DNA of 64,000 bases from Halocaridina rubra (GCA_037179515.1 JAXCGZ010016991.1:52501-116500); one strand, 5' to 3'. Shown: positions 33,451 to 56,365, numbered from the stretch's first letter. The notes: generated by a model not told the origin, from the sequence alone. Translations and numbers: made by a program.

Positions 33451-33676
33451 TTTGATACTTACTTCAAGGCGACAACTTCCATATATATAAACACACAAAA
33501 AAACGCTATTGACAAAAGTTTGTCGGTTGGGATCAGATAACTATGGGATAGGAAAACTGGTGATGGCTTAAAAATAAATTCTCTTAGCCAGGTAACCTTA
33601 ATATCTGGAAAATTAGATTGGAAGAATGTTGGGGAAAACTTGGTCACATTTGAAAACAACGGTAAAGCGTTCGAGT

Positions 33677-33809
<133 letters not shown>

Positions 33810-34199
33810 TTTTTACCTTTAACTCCTAGATTTTAATTTTAGATTATCTTAGCGCAAAGTTAATTTTACATTTTTTCTTTTTCACAAAACTTTTCTGCAT
33901 AAAATTGCATATGTAGAATGTGTCTATATTACCGCTGACTGTAAGTTCGTTCTTTTTTTCTTTTTTTCTTTTTTTTATGCTATGGCGACTTTAATTTCTT
34001 GGGTGGTATTAAAATGAAAAAAAATTATTAGTTTATATTTGAATGCTGTTAAGAAAATCATAGAGATGAAAGCGATCTAACTCACTCAATCCGAACTTAA
34101 ATATATGGACGCCATATTGTTTTACCCAAGAACTCACTCCAAAAGTGTTGTACTATTTTAATATTCAAATTAAAATTAAAAATTTGATTTCCATTGTTA

Positions 34200-34515
34200 C
34201 AAATTCATAGTTTTAAGCTTCGTAAGATAAATGTAGAATTCGCGGATTACTGACTGAAGTGTATAAAATCAGCCATGGGTTTGAGAATGTAGGTATGAAT
34301 GATTATTTTGAATTTAATAGTAATAACACAAGAAAGAATACCTGCAAAAAAAGGGGGGGGACATGCTAGAACGGTCACCAAAGCAAACGCATTTAGTATT
34401 CGGTTTTTTTTAAATCCGTGGAATGACCTCCATGAATATGTTGTTAGTGCTCCATCAATAGGTGCCATTAAGAGCAGACTGGAATCAAAGCAACTAGTAC
34501 TGCTTTCTTAACTAA
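34200..34515 (+). mobile_element. CR1-like LINE C-terminal fragment
   Basis: A remnant ORF ends in NPWNDLHEYVVSAPSIGAIK and SRLESKQ, which is the usual C-terminus of non-LTR reverse transcriptases (FW-N-L-P-x-x-VV, then F-x-x-L). It is otherwise decayed. Confidence 0.5.
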
Positions 34516-34816
34516 TTGACGATTTCTTTCCTTTAGTTAAGATTGGATGGTGAGCATTTGATATCAAGTACCAGAATAGATTGTACGAGGAACCAGGAGC
34601 CAGTGCTCGAACTGGTTACAACCACAAAAATAAAATAGCTAAGTCCAACGCTTAGAATAATAAGTTGAGGTGGGACCACAATAAGTTTTATTCTCCCACT
34701 AATAAAAAAAAAATAGGTAAGTAAAATAGATAAGTAAGGAAGTAATTTTTTTTTTGGGGGGGGTTGGTGTCTGAATAGTAGATAATTGGAATCCGCTAAG
34801 TGAGAAAACAATAAAT

Positions 34817-34817
<1 letters not shown>

Positions 34818-34894
<77 letters not shown>
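34818..34894. repeat. (CT)n microsatellite
   Basis: About 77 bp of CT. Its left side meets a short CR1/L2 remnant (GGAATCCGCTAAGTGAG) and its right side meets the truncated start of the I-like LINE. Confidence 0.96.
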
Positions 34895-37314
<2,420 letters not shown>

Positions 37315-37315
37315 T

Positions 37316-37511
37316 AGTCGCCGTGGCTCAACGGTAGCGTACGCGACTCTGAGGAGTCAGGTCGAGGGTTCGCGCCCCGTCACGGTCTGAGGTTAGCAAG
37401 GGCATGCACTCAGGATAAAGATTACATCTGCCAAAACAAGTCCTTCGCAAGAAGGCATCCGCCCTAGCCCTTGGTAGAAAAGGGAGTTTGACGTAAAACC
37501 GGAACAAAATC

Positions 37512-37512
<1 letters not shown>
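37316..37512 (+). mobile_element. tRNA-derived SINE, family 1, well preserved
   Basis: Head CGCCGTGGCTCAACGGTAGCG and CGAGGGTTCGCGCCCCGTCA; the ends CCGTGGC and GTCACGG pair. The body is as at 789. The 3' end GTAAAACCGGAACAAAATCG is followed by (TA)n. Confidence 0.88.

Positions 37513-37513
<1 letters not shown>

Positions 37514-37592
<79 letters not shown>
37514..37592. repeat. (TA)n microsatellite
   Basis: About 79 bp of TA directly after a SINE 3' end. Confidence 0.96.
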
Positions 37593-37937
<345 letters not shown>

Positions 37938-38059
37938 AAACAGGAACCTCGTGTCATATTTAATACTCAATCTGCGAATGAGGCAAAAGGCGGGTTAAGT
38001 CCACTCTAGTCGCAGATTAAGCACCTAAAATGGCAGCTTCCCATTCTGCTTTTGTTCAA

Positions 38060-38650
38060 GAATGTAAATTCCATATATCTGAAAAAAAAATAATTATACT
38101 TATTGAAAAAAAAAATTTCAGCACAAATATAGAAAAAAATATATAAAATATAAAGCAAGTGTAAATATAGAACAAAATATTAAGTAAAAGATAAAATATA
38201 GATATAGATAAAATATTAAGTATTAATGATAGTATGAAGTTAGAACAAAAATATTAAGTTTGAATATAGGACAAAAATATCATGTATAGAGAAAAATAGT
38301 AAGTTTAAAGAGATAAAGCAAAATATATTATTTTATTATTATTTGAATATAAAAGGAAGTATTAAGTATAAAAAAGCTATTAAGTATTAAAAAAAATGAA
38401 GTATAAATCTAGAAAAATTGTAAACCATAATTAAAGAAGAAAATGTAGAATGTAAAGGTAGCAATAGATATTAAATATAAATATAGAAAAGAATATTAAG
38501 ATAAAACATTATATGAAGCCTAAATATAAGGAGATATTAAGAATGAAAAATATATTAAGTGTAAATACAAAGAGATAATAAGTATAATAAATGATATTAA
38601 GCATAAATGTCAAGAGATATTGAGTATAAAGATAGAAAGTAAATTTATGA
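38060..38650. repeat. degenerate AT-rich tandem-like region
   Basis: Repeated variants of AAATATAGAAAAAAATATTAAGTATAA over about 600 bp, G mostly in AAG and TAG contexts. It looks like an old, diverged minisatellite of roughly 25-35 bp units. No ORF. Confidence 0.55.
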
Positions 38651-38659
38651 TAAGCATGA

Positions 38660-39800
38660 CCTGATGACGTTGACGACGCCATATTGTAAACAATAGACAG
38701 TAAACCCCTTGTGAGTATTTACGTCACTGTAAGTACCTAATTATTTTGTATGGTTCAGTATGAACTAAGAACCATGTGCTTTCTAATTACGCCACACGTA
38801 AATTAACTCTAATTATCTCTAAGTCTCGTAAATGACTTCCATTGTGGAAGAAAACAACATTAAATGTAACAATAATGAGGTGAAAACGTAATATTTTCTC
38901 TCCACATTGCAGTCATTTTTTTTTTTTTTTAAGTTCTGGGTCAGATTGTCATCTTAAATATAATAGAAAATAATAGTAATGGCTAAATAGGCGAGATTAA
39001 TTATTATTTGAAATATTTAGACATTTTAAATAACCTAACAACAACCTTCTGTGTTTTCTCGTGTGAATGATTATTTTTGCACTCTTAAACAAGCCAATAC
39101 TTTACAATATATTTTTCCCCCTAAATTTGTGTCTTATTGTTATATGTGTATCATTCGGAGGGGACGGTTATGATTCGTTTTATGCACCCTTTCAAGTTTT
39201 GGAATAAATTGTTTTTTCTGAATTGATTTGGATGTGTGTTCAGTTATTCTCATAACTGTATTCCTCGGAAATAACTTTTTTTTTTTAAATTACGTGGCGG
39301 AATTGGTAGGCAGTGGGGGGGTACTTACATTACCATATCAAAGTAATCTAACCTAATCTAACTCAACTCGCCTAACCTAAGTTAAGCCTGAAGCCCTGGA
39401 TGCCCTTCCTATCACCCCGCTGTGGGCTCGAACGTTCGTCTGTCACTTCCTGACTCGAGCATTCTGCCGCTACAACACAGCAGCCTCACTTTTAAATTAA
39501 TTTCATACTTAAATATAAACGTTCCCCTCTGTCTCTGAGAAGTATCCAAGAGAATAAATATCTTTGATAATATGAACACACAACATATTACGGAGGTAAC
39601 TGTAGAGAGATACAAAAAACGCTTGTGAGTGTGAGAAGAAATATGATGAAGTAAATATATCTAGTATTGTTGTTGCTGAGTACATAAGAATTAAACAGGG
39701 AAAAAAAAATCATACTCTACAAGCACAATTAAAACTTGTTTCAGTAGTCCATCAAAATATCTAATTACAATACATTGCTTCATAACATATGGTAATGCAT
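38660..39800. other. intergenic, no gene recognised
   Basis: AT-rich, with two short TTAGG-like stretches (39340-39385). It could contain an upstream untranslated exon of ZC3H10, but none was identified. Confidence 0.35.
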
Positions 39801-40645
39801 TCAGTTATAAACGACCTAATGGAGTCTGTGCAGTCCAGTAATAAGCTTTTCGCTGATGATGCCAAACTATTTAAAACGATCAGGACACCTACAGATGGAG
39901 ATATACTTCCGGAAGATATTAGCAGACTACTAGATTGAAGCAGATGGTGGCTCCTTAATTTCAGTGAGGAATTGTCAGGTGATGCATGCAGTATTATATG
40001 GGCAACACTCTACTAAACATCATTGAGGAAGAAAAGGACCTAGGTGTATATGTTACCCCAAATTTGAAGCCGACACTACAAGTAGCTAAGACAGTGGCCA
40101 GTGCAAATTCCATGGTGGGGCTTCTTAGAAAAACATATACCTTTCGTGACAAGGAAATGTTCCTACCGTTGTACAAGTCTCTGATTAGACCCCGGCTGGA
40201 ATACAATAAACAGGCGTGGGCCCCATACACCCATCGAGATATTAACAAGCTTGAACAAGTGCAACGGGGTGCCACAAAGGTAGTCCCTGAACTATCTGAA
40301 TTACAATGTGAGGAGAGGCTGACCCGTCTTGGACTTACCACACTGGAGGAAAGAAGAATATGGGGCGATATGATACAAACTTATAAAATTTTACTCCACG
40401 GTATCTACTCAGCGATGGTCACTTTCTGCAACTTGCAGCAGCAGAGGACAGCCTGAAGCTGGTAAAACCCAGACAGCGAACCACCAAGAGGAACAATTTC
40501 TTTAATTCAAGAATTGTAAACCACTGGAATAGTTTCCCTAATGACATTGTAATGACCCAGAGTGTTAATTCGTTCAAAAACTCATACAACAAGCATGTTG
40601 AGACTGAAAGACTGAGAAAAGGCACTCTCTATGAGCACTGACACC
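39800..40645 (+). mobile_element. CR1-like LINE fragment, RT palm to C-terminus
   Basis: SNKLFADDAKLFKTI (FADD motif), then in other frames EEEKDLGVYVTPNLKPTLQV, YKSLIRPRLEYNKQAWAPY, KLEQVQRGATKVVPEL, NFFNSRIVNHWNSFPNDIV and SVNSFKNSYNKH, and a stop. Frameshifts near 39985 and 40420. It is a different subfamily from 15560-16370. Confidence 0.8.
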
Positions 40646-41002
40646 TATGCCTCTTTAAGCGTCAATAGGTAAGCATCAGTTCAAGTGGATAAGGAAATTA
40701 AAATACGTTTTACCAAACCATGGTATTTCCTTCAGATAACTTAGTTCATTAAGCGTAAAAGAAATGATTGATATAGAAATTCACAACACCACTACCAAAC
40801 AAGAAACCTGAAATTGCATGTTGTAAATGACGCTAATGCGTTATTTTAAAAGAAACTCTTCAGTAATGCGAATGAAAATAATTTGACAATTTATCAGAAA
40901 TGATCTATTAAACCTTCACTTATGCTAAATATACATCAGACAATATAAATTTTTTTTTCTCTGTTTTGCACTGGTAAAAATGGATAATACTAAGATGCAC
41001 AA

Positions 41003-41106
<104 letters not shown>

Positions 41107-41610
41107 CTGTTTAAGCCCCGTATCATAAACCTTGATATGACAACTGCTGTAATAAATTTTAGTGTTTTTTATGATCCTTAACTCCTGTTTTAATAATACT
41201 ACGGCTATATAAAGGTGCCATTTTGTCGTCTTTGTTGATTCACGCATGTTCGAAAGCTTTTCGTGTCTAATAAACAGTTACTGTATGTTTTTGTTCTTGC
41301 CAAATGTTTTCCAGCAGAATTTGGATGCCAAATTTTACTGAAGCAAATTGGTTCTTTATTAACTCTCAGAGGGCAGGCAGTCTATGGAAAACATGCTACC
41401 TTTTGCATTTGATTACACACTAATGTCCATCCAATTGGGGGGAAAAAAAGCTACCACACACCACCAGAAAACATGGAATGCCATAGCAAGTGTTCTGGTA
41501 CCCATTTTGTTTTGAAACATCAACCAAGTGCAATTTGTATGCTAGTGAGAAGATGCAGTCCGTACTTAATTGCTTAATGAATATTTCTCACTCTCAGATT
41601 GGGCCATGAA

Positions 41611-48224
<6,614 letters not shown>

Positions 48225-49620
48225 TGTTTATGATTGCTCTTGCAGAGCCAAGGCTGTGTCTTACTGTGTATTATATGTCCTTTGTATGTGTTGTTTTTCA
48301 TAAGATTTTCACCTTGCTATTAATACAGAAGTAATCATGATCATGACTGAAGTATTCAATTCAAAATGTAATCTGACTTCCTTTTCCTGTTAAGTACGTG
48401 ATAGAAATGGTTTTGATAGGTATTTAATGCGAAAGCAGATTGATTGGAAGTCCTTCACTGTGGATGCTTGTAGTAGTAAGTGAGAAATATGAACACTGAT
48501 TATTCAGATCCTCAACTGAGAAGGCCATTTCTCAACACTAGCAGTGGAATATACCTGATCCATTACTCGAAATATACCTGAGATTATGATTTGAAGCTAC
48601 ATTCACATACTTTGTAGGACTAAACCACACTCATTTTCATGGAAATTGATCACTACCAGTATTACAGATACAGATATATTGGTTTGGGTTTGAATTAATA
48701 CATAATCATCACCAGGTTTATTCACCTAAAAGGATTTCTTCAAAATTCTTCATAAAATTGGTCATATAATAGTCACATACCATAATCATTCCTGATATGT
48801 CATATAATGCGGAACTTTATCAGTTCTAGTAATAATTCAGTCCATCTTCAACCCTTAAGTAGCATTTCTTCTATCGTATTTATTTGCCCGTAAATCAGTC
48901 CTTGAAGACTTTAAAATGTGTAAACATGTTAAAGAAATTTGGGTTGTATCTTCCTTAATGATGTTTGTATTGTTGTCATGGCAATTGAGGTGACTGATCT
49001 TATGAACTTTGGCTTAACAAGTTGCACGTATGTGATACGAAGCATTGTTACATAGTGTCTTTATCATTCACTCCTGTCATATTACTTGAAAGTAGCGTAA
49101 CGGATTTTTAGATCTGCTGTTTGTATTTGAAGATAACGTATTGTATATAAACTCATAAATTTCTGTATTCTTTCATGGTTAACTTAGTTGTAGGGGAGAA
49201 AGAATAATTCTTTTGTATTCCTTGCATTTTTGCAACCTTTCATCACCAAGGAGGTAGGAGGAGCTGATTGAGGTATGTTTGGTTCTCGTGATTGTGTGTG
49301 CTCTGACTCGGTCACTCCTTTACAAGGGGGATTGCGAAACTGTGCAGTCATGTATGCATGTAGTTTTTTTGCAAAGGCGGAATAGAATGTAAATTGAGAG
49401 TAAAGGTTCATCTTTCCCATCTGCCCTGAATTAATTTTTTGTTATTGACACATCATGAGTGTTAAGTGAGGATGACTTGGATATGACCACATCCTGTAGC
49501 CTCCCATTATTTTTCGTTTGTGGCAAGCATGGTTTTCTGCAGTGGATATAAGTTCATGCTGGGAATTTTTCTCTTGTCAGTGAGAGATTGAAAAAAATAA
49601 ACAATTTCCTATTAATGTAG
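48225..49620 (+). other. ZC3H10 3' UTR / downstream region
   Basis: Single-copy-looking AT-rich DNA after the stop codon. An AATAAA at 49596-49601 is a candidate polyadenylation signal for a ~1.4-kb 3' UTR; others are possible. No other gene. Confidence 0.4.
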
Positions 49621-49904
49621 ATTTCCTATTTATTTTTATAGAAATTAACTTTACCTAGCTTTGACAGTACTGCAATAGGGTTCGGAACTAAGATTCGGGT
49701 TTCCTTGGCTTAGCCTGGTCTTATCATTATTATTATTATTATTATTATTGAATATATGCAGTAACTCATTTTTAAATGTCTTCAAAAAGTTTACCTTCTT
49801 TGTCAGGAATCGAATCAGGAACTCTAGACTAGAACCCCACAGCTTAGTCCACTGTACCACAGAGACTTTATTATTATTATTATTTTTTTTTTTAGAGAGA
49901 GAGA

Positions 49905-49965
49905 GAGTGTGTGATGTCAGGAGGGCAAAGATGATTGCCCTCATCGGACCTGGTAGTTGAATGTC
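49905..49965 (-). mobile_element. LINE 3'-end fragment (family D), short
   Basis: GTGTGATGTCAGGAGGGCAA and GATTGCCCTCATCGGACCTGG match the family-D terminus; only about 60 bp are retained. It adjoins a GA run. Confidence 0.5.
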
Positions 49966-49969
49966 ACTG

Positions 49970-51840
49970 GTTTTAGTAATGCATTAATTTTTGCCAGTCC
50001 ATTTCATATCGTGCACACTTCCCATCCACATGGATGTCAAAGCCTTTTTTGTGTAGGGACTCACTCACCCCCTAAAATCTTCACAAGTATCTACCCATCC
50101 TTTGTTTAAGATTGCCAGGTAGCCTAAAAGTTGCTAAAACTCATAGTACGTACTTGAGACGAGATGGTCCAAGTGAAATCATAATTCTGCTTGTTATCAA
50201 GAGTGTGAAAGATTTAAAAAAGAATATTAAATTCATTTTGTATTGGCTATTATTTGCAAAAAAGTAAAGCATGGAGGAAGGAATTCAATCCCATGGCTGT
50301 CCTTTTCATATTCGTCCGGCCTTTATCACACAGGAATATGGAGATGGTGTATTCGCTCTTCTTTATCACAGTATAAAGATGCCACAGCAGGCACATCTAT
50401 TTATATGCATGAGAGGGAGTGGCTGAGTCAAGGCAAAATATTCTAACTCTTTGGGAAGAGAAAATACAGAAAAGGGGATTCCCAGTCCCCTCGTCCACCT
50501 TATATAGTTGACTCCTATAGCATACAGGAATTATTCTAGCCCCCCCTCCCTTAGGGAGGCACTTAAATCTAGTTCCTAAATTTTCAAGTGGGTTTTGTAC
50601 ATGATATTTCGTAGTAATTTAAATGTAGAGCTTTAATTCATGATATTGTTTGTCACACTTGAGCAAGATAGAAAATTATATTTTTTTTATACCTTTATGT
50701 TTATTAAAACTATTTAGTCTCACAGGAGCTGTACTGCATTATTTTTTTTAGCTTGTATATATAATAGGATTCATTAAATGTAGTACTGAATCAGTGTTGG
50801 AGAACAATACTTAACAAGTACATGATTTTTAACAAAGGAAGTCGTCATTAGTATGCAGATGGTTTAGAATACTGACATGAGATATTATTTTTTATTTTGG
50901 TAACCAATCTTTACATTATTTGCTTAAATGGTCTCATTAATTAAATGAAAATATATTTTCAACTGATATTTGAATATGTAAAAAGGATAATCAAACGTGT
51001 TTACTGTACTTTTTTTGTTTAATGAAGTTTCATTACAAGATGTATAAAAAGCATTAGGTATAGTAATAAATTTTATGTAGATATTTATTGGAGTTTTTAT
51101 ATATAAGACTGTGTGCAATTAAGTTGAAAGTGTAGTTATATCAATACAGAAGTAGGTTTGTGTTTTTAGTAAAATGAGACTGAAATTTGTTTTGTTTTTT
51201 TTCTTGAAAGGGTATTGTTGCTCTTTGCATATTATTTCCTTATTGTGTAGACTAATAATAATAGCATGGATGGCTACATAAGGGATTTTGTTCCATTAAC
51301 CTTGTCTGTTCCAACTCGGGACAATCGTTGCCCATGGTTTGGAATTTTTATTTCTATAGCACTAATTTTTTAATAATGCATGATTTTAAGAAATTCTATT
51401 TTGTCAAAACATATCAATTAATATTTTTCAGATAAAAAACGGAGTTGAAATTGCCATACTCAATTATAAAATTTATTGAGGAAAGAGAGAACGAAAGAAA
51501 AAGAATGCTTTGAAACGCAATGAAAAACAGTGTGAGATTTTGTCATGCACTCTCCACCCCAGCTAGACGACTCCCAAGCCAGATGTACGAAGGTTCTTCA
51601 ACTGTTATTCTCTCCCTCGTTTTCAGTTTCCTCCCTTACTTTATCAAGAGAAAGAGAGAGAGTATGATATGTTGGGCAGAGTCTGGCAGCCACCAGTGGC
51701 ACCACTTATAATCAGTCTCACTCAGTAATTATGTGTATCATTCATTATCGTTAATACTTATTGGTCAGCATTTCTTCCATGATCATTGTATCATTAATAG
51801 GGTTTAGAGGTGGTGGTACTTAAGTAAACAATGTATAGTC
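49970..51840. other. intergenic, mostly nothing recognisable
   Basis: AT-rich DNA. A diverged piece of the GC-rich dispersed repeat (GGGGATTCCCAGTCCCCTCG, inverted) is near 50470-50565. No gene. Confidence 0.4.
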
Positions 51841-51844
51841 ATAA

Positions 51845-52180
51845 ATGCAGAGGATTGCGAAAGTTCCAAGGCAAGCCACAAAGATGATGACAGAGATACG
51901 TAATCTTAGCTATAAGGAAAGGCTAAAGGAGTTAGACTTGCCACAACTCAAAGCTAGAAGAGAGAGGCAACTAATAACCAATCTCTGAAATCCTCAGTAG
52001 TTTGACACAGTGGTTAGGGAGCTATTCTTTGATATGGGTGACTAGGACTCTAAAGCTTCTTTGCCAAAGTAAGGAAGTACTGTTTTAGTATAAAAACAGT
52101 GGACAGTTTAAATTTCGCTAAGTGTGGAATGGTAAACCTTAATGCATTTAAATTTTTGAGGAAAGATATGTGTTATTAAT
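51845..52180 (+). mobile_element. CR1/L2-like LINE fragment, diverged
   Basis: ATTGCGAAAGTTCCAAGGCAA to AGGAAAGGCTAAAGGAGTTAGACTTGCC is a diverged version of 15910-16280 (KVQRHATKLVPEIRKLSYDE and RLRELDLP in that copy). Several frame breaks. Confidence 0.7.
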
Positions 52181-52689
52181 TACACATTATTCAACCGAGC
52201 TGGAGACAGGGTATTACGACTACAGAGCGCTCTCTTGTCAGCAGAGTTTGGTAAATTCATGCTCGCTCTCTCTCTCGAGAAAGAGAAATGAAGTAGCAGA
52301 TCTTTAACACACCCTGCCTGTCCTTACTTCTACCATCAATTAATTAGGGATTGCTACTGCTAAAGATGCTCAGTGCAACATAACAATAGCATAAGTGTGG
52401 GATTTTTGTCTCCAGCTACCATGTTGGAATACGATTAAGAAGAAGCTCACTGGGAAAGCTTCTGTTCACACAAGCTTTTTTTTTCTCTCTAATTTCTCAT
52501 TTCACCATTTACAAAACTATGGTGAGGCCACAGCAGCTGCACCATGTTTCTTAATACAAGGTGGTCTCTGAAGAAAGGAAACAAGTCTTTTCCAACTACA
52601 TTTATTACTCACTCGGCACTCTCATAAGCATTATCATTTTTGTATTTCTTCTTTATTAACTATATAGATATGGATGACTACACCTTTTA

Positions 52690-53335
52690 GACCACTCATT
52701 AATACTTACCATACTTGTCCTTAAAACTATTGATTGATTTAGCATTAACTACCTCCTCGCTTAGCGAATTCCAATTATCAACTACTCTGACACTAAAAAA
52801 GTACTTCTTACATCCTACAAAGGTTTCTTACAAAACTTAAAACTATGACCTCTCATTCTAGTGCCAGCCATATCAAAATATTGATCCCTACGCACTCTGT
52901 CAAACCGTCACCATATCTCCCTAAATTCTAGCTTCGAGTGAGGATAAGTCTAATTCCCTCAGCCTATCCTCATAACTGAGATTGCGTATTTCTGGCACCA
53001 GTTTCTTGGCATGTCTCTGAACTTTTTCCAGCTTAGTTACGTGCTTTTTCAAGTGTGGATTCCAAAAGGAAGCTGCATATTCAAACTTTGGCCTCACATA
53101 GGTAACAAATATTTCTGAACATTTCCTTGTCTGCTTGCCAGAAGACTACCCTTACATTTGCTAAGAAAACATTTGCTGCCCTTACTATGCCAATTATATG
53201 CATTTCTGGAGACAAATATGCTTATATGTTTACCCCTAGATCTCTCTCATTTTCTTCCTCTTGAAGTTCTGCTCCTGCCATTGAGTGGTCAGGCTGACAT
53301 TTTGAAGTATTGAATTTCATTTTGTGAGAAATATG
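52690..53335 (-). mobile_element. CR1/L2-like LINE fragment, minus strand
   Basis: The plus strand shows the inverse of 15590-16250: CTACCTCCTCGCTTAGCGAA, CTGGCACCAGTTTCTTGGCA, GGCCTCACATAGGTAAC and ATTTTGAAGTATTGAATTTC. Several indels. Confidence 0.8.
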
Positions 53336-54260
53336 GGAAGATAGTAGATTGCTGCATACCTCACACCAAAGTAGGTGTAATTCATGCCAGAGAGAAATGG
53401 TTCGATAATGAGTGTAAAAGAGCTAAGGAGTGGAGAGAGAAATGCTGGAAAAGGTATAGGAGGAGAAAAAACATAAATGTCTGGCAAATCTACAAAAGAG
53501 CAAGAAATGATTACCTAAGCAAAAGAAGAGAGAGACTATGAGAGGGACATCACCAGGAAGGCTAAAGAAAATCCCAAGCTTTTCCACAGTTTTATCAGAG
53601 TAAAACTGAAGGTAAAAGAACAGGTTTTAAGGCTTAAGAGAGCGGATGGAAGCATCACCGAGACGGATGAAGAGATCTGCAAAGAATTGAACAAGGAGTT
53701 TGTTAGTATATACAGTAGAAAATTACCCACCCCCTCAGATTGCAAAGATAGAAACTCATGGGCCGGTATTAGAGAACATCAACTTTTCAGCCACAGAGGT
53801 ATGCAAAGCGCTGATGGAGTTAGATGCCCATAAAGCTACAGGTCCTGATGATATATCCCCCCATGTACTTAAAAAATGCACAAACTCAATATCAGTGGCA
53901 CTAAGTATCATATTTAAAAAGTCACTGGAGTCAAGGGAGATTCCAAGATGCTGGAAACAAGCAAACGTGATTCCTATCTTCAAAAAGATATGGCTCTAAA
54001 CTATAGACCAGTTTCAATGACCAGCATAGTTTGCAAAGTTATAGAGAAACTACTAAGGAAACATATCTCTCTTCACTTGGAATCCTTCAACATTTTTGCT
54101 GGTGAGATGACATGGCTTCGGAGAAGGTAGATCAACAGTAACAAACTTTTTAGAATTCTATGATGAGGTAAACCGAATCTTACATTAAAGAGATTGGGCT
54201 GGGCAGATTGCATATTCCTAGACTTCCAGAAAGCATTTTACACTGTTCCACATGGGAGAC
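53336..54260 (+). mobile_element. CR1/L2-like LINE fragment, linker and RT fingers
   Basis: Encodes in order FDNECKRAKEWREKCWKRYR, ENPKLFHSFIRVKLKVKEQ, ADGSITETDEEICKELNKEF, LDAHKATGPDDISPHVLKKC, RCWKQANVIPIFKK, YRPVSMTSIVCKVIEKLLRK and FLDFQKAFYTVPHGRL. These are the N-terminal RT motifs. Two or more frameshifts. It stops at the 'DFQKAF' motif, where the RTE fragment below begins. Confidence 0.82.
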
Positions 54261-54261
54261 T

Positions 54262-54530
54262 TAATAAAAAGCTGCAATACATCACAGTTGGCACAATAAC
54301 TTTCTCATACAAAACTTTCTTAACATTCATTTCCAACCCTCTATTCTTCATCACTCCTTTCATCGCACCCAACACTTTACATCCTTCATTCACTCTGTGA
54401 CACACATCTGCTTCCACTCCACCATTTGCAGCCATAACCGAGCCTAAATACTTAAACTGATAAACTTCCTCAAGTGTCTCTCCATTCAACATAACATTCA
54501 ATCCAGCACCATCCTCATGCAATAGAAAAA
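54262..54530 (-). mobile_element. RTE-like LINE fragment
   Basis: The minus strand encodes LNGETLEEVYQFKYLGSVMA, NGGVEADVCHRVNEGCKVLG and VLYEKVIVPTVMYC, the FKYLGS and V-P-x-x-MY block of RTE thumb regions. No internal stop over about 85 codons. Confidence 0.8.
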
Positions 54531-54919
54531 AAAAATGACATGCAGCCCCACTACAAAGTATTTTAACAATGTTAAGAAAAATGTTAATATCTATTTATTG
54601 TACTCAATAATCCTCATTCCCCCCACTTGTAAAAGATTGACACAGTAAAAACAAATAAATACTTATTCTGGTTGGTTTTTCTTCCAATTCCCCTCCCAAT
54701 ACCATGACTCTCTTTAGAGAATATCACATAGGATGGGGGTGGCATTCCTAGTGCGCTCCACCCCATTAAATTAATTATTCTTTTTTTCAATTCCTCGTTT
54801 GGACAGCCTACTCGTCACACACCATAACTTAAGAAAATATAATGATCTGGTTCTAAAATAACGTAAGTTAATGCTAATTGCGTCGTTAAGCACTAAAAAG
54901 AACATTACATAATGCCGAA

Positions 54920-55045
54920 AATATATCTATAGTTTTAAGGACAAATATGATAAGTATAATTGAATGTAAAGTTGAACTGATCAGGAGACGAGGAGTTACG
55001 AACATAGGACTCTTTCCCATTAGCACAATTAGGTAATTACCTGAG
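54920..55045 (+). mobile_element. CR1/L2-like LINE 3' end, diverged
   Basis: CTATAGTTTTAAGGACAAATATGATAAGTATAA, GATCAGGAGACGAGGAG and TTTCCCATTAGCACAATTAGG match the 3' terminus at 6800-6940 and 16240-16370. Confidence 0.65.
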
Positions 55046-55397
55046 AAGGGACATTAGAGTTCAGACTCAGAATATGTGCAAAGGTCAGCCTTTACATCGA
55101 CTGACCAAGAGTCGTACATACCAAATCAAGAAGAAGAACAAAAGTGTGTCTTGAATCGTGTAATTGATGTGCGACTATTTTGAATTTGTATTTCCAGTTT
55201 TTCTATTGAGCCTTGAGGTGAGGTAAATATTTAAAGAGTAAAGTGAAGGCAAAGGGAAGTATTAAACAACTGCATGTTGTTTAGAGTTACAAATACTTTA
55301 TGTATGTGCTTCCATTTTTTTTTCAAGCTTTTTCGTTTTCGGTATTTCTTTTAGGGCAGTTAGGTTTTAATCATATTCAACTTTTATTACAATTTCG

Positions 55398-55760
55398 AGG
55401 TATTATTTTAGAGATGGGGATTATTCTGTTACATTAATGAAACTGCATTTTTTCTGATAGTTTTCGATGTGGTATAAACGAATCTGAACCCCATTTTTGG
55501 CGCAAAAATCATTGTTTCCATAAGGGCGGTATTGGGTGCGTAGCCCCCCGTTAGGAAAAATATAACCCTAAGGGGTTCCGGAGGGCCATGCCCCTGATTA
55601 CCCAGACGCATTCCCCTAGGATGGGTTTAGTTATGACGCACCAAAAATGTGTTTTGCGCCAGAAATGATGTTTACATTCCATTATGTCACAACGAAAACC
55701 ATCAGAAAAATGCAATTTTATTATTGTAAGAGCATAATCCCCTCATCTAAAACTATACCC
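55398..55760. mobile_element. long-TIR MITE, copy 2
   Basis: Left arm GGGGATTATTCTGTTACATT to AATCTGAACCCCATTTTTGG and right arm CGCCAGAAATGATGTTTACA to GCATAATCCCCTCATCTAAA are inverted repeats and align with 32331-32689. The centre is GC-richer and diverged. Flanks share only CAATTT, so the target duplication is unclear. Confidence 0.78.
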
Positions 55761-56086
55761 AATTTGTTAATAGGTTGGGTTAGGTCAGTAAACTTCAGTT
55801 ACGAAACGAGTTGTGGTATTAAATAGTTCATCAGTTACCCGCCCAGTGTCAATTTTTAATTGACACCTCTATTGAAAAATAGAATATCCTGAACTTTATT
55901 TTATTGTATTTGGTAAGATTTGTTCATATCCAGTTCAGAAATGAGTTGATAATGAAATTGTTATTTTTCTTGTAATGTAGTTATATTTACCCCCATTTCA
56001 TAACCGATTTGAAAATCCAAAATATTTTCTTATTTGTTTTTGATATTGTCAGTGTTCTGTGTCTTCATTTTACTCATTTGGGAGAT

Positions 56087-56091
<5 letters not shown>

Positions 56092-56173
<82 letters not shown>
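56092..56173. repeat. (TA)n microsatellite
   Basis: About 82 bp of TA. Confidence 0.95.
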
Positions 56174-56176
<3 letters not shown>

Positions 56177-56234
56177 AGTATAATTGTGGATTAAATTGGA
56201 AACAGTTTTGGTTTTAGATATTGCATCAGTTATC

Positions 56235-56365
56235 AACTTACCTGGAGGTGACAGACCCGCATTTGAGCCCGTGACGGGGCAATAGGAGGGGAATCCAGCC
56301 TGAATTTCCCCTCTTCAAACCAATCTTTGTCCATCCCCAAATGGGGCCTAAAAATGATACACAAA
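56235..56365 (+). mobile_element. tRNA-derived SINE, family 3, partial
   Basis: GGAGGTGACAGACCCGCATTTGAGCCCG (diverged B box TTTGAGCCC), then GGGGAATCCAGCCTGAATTTCC and CATCCCCAAATGGGGCC; same layout as 6212-6345. Confidence 0.6.
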
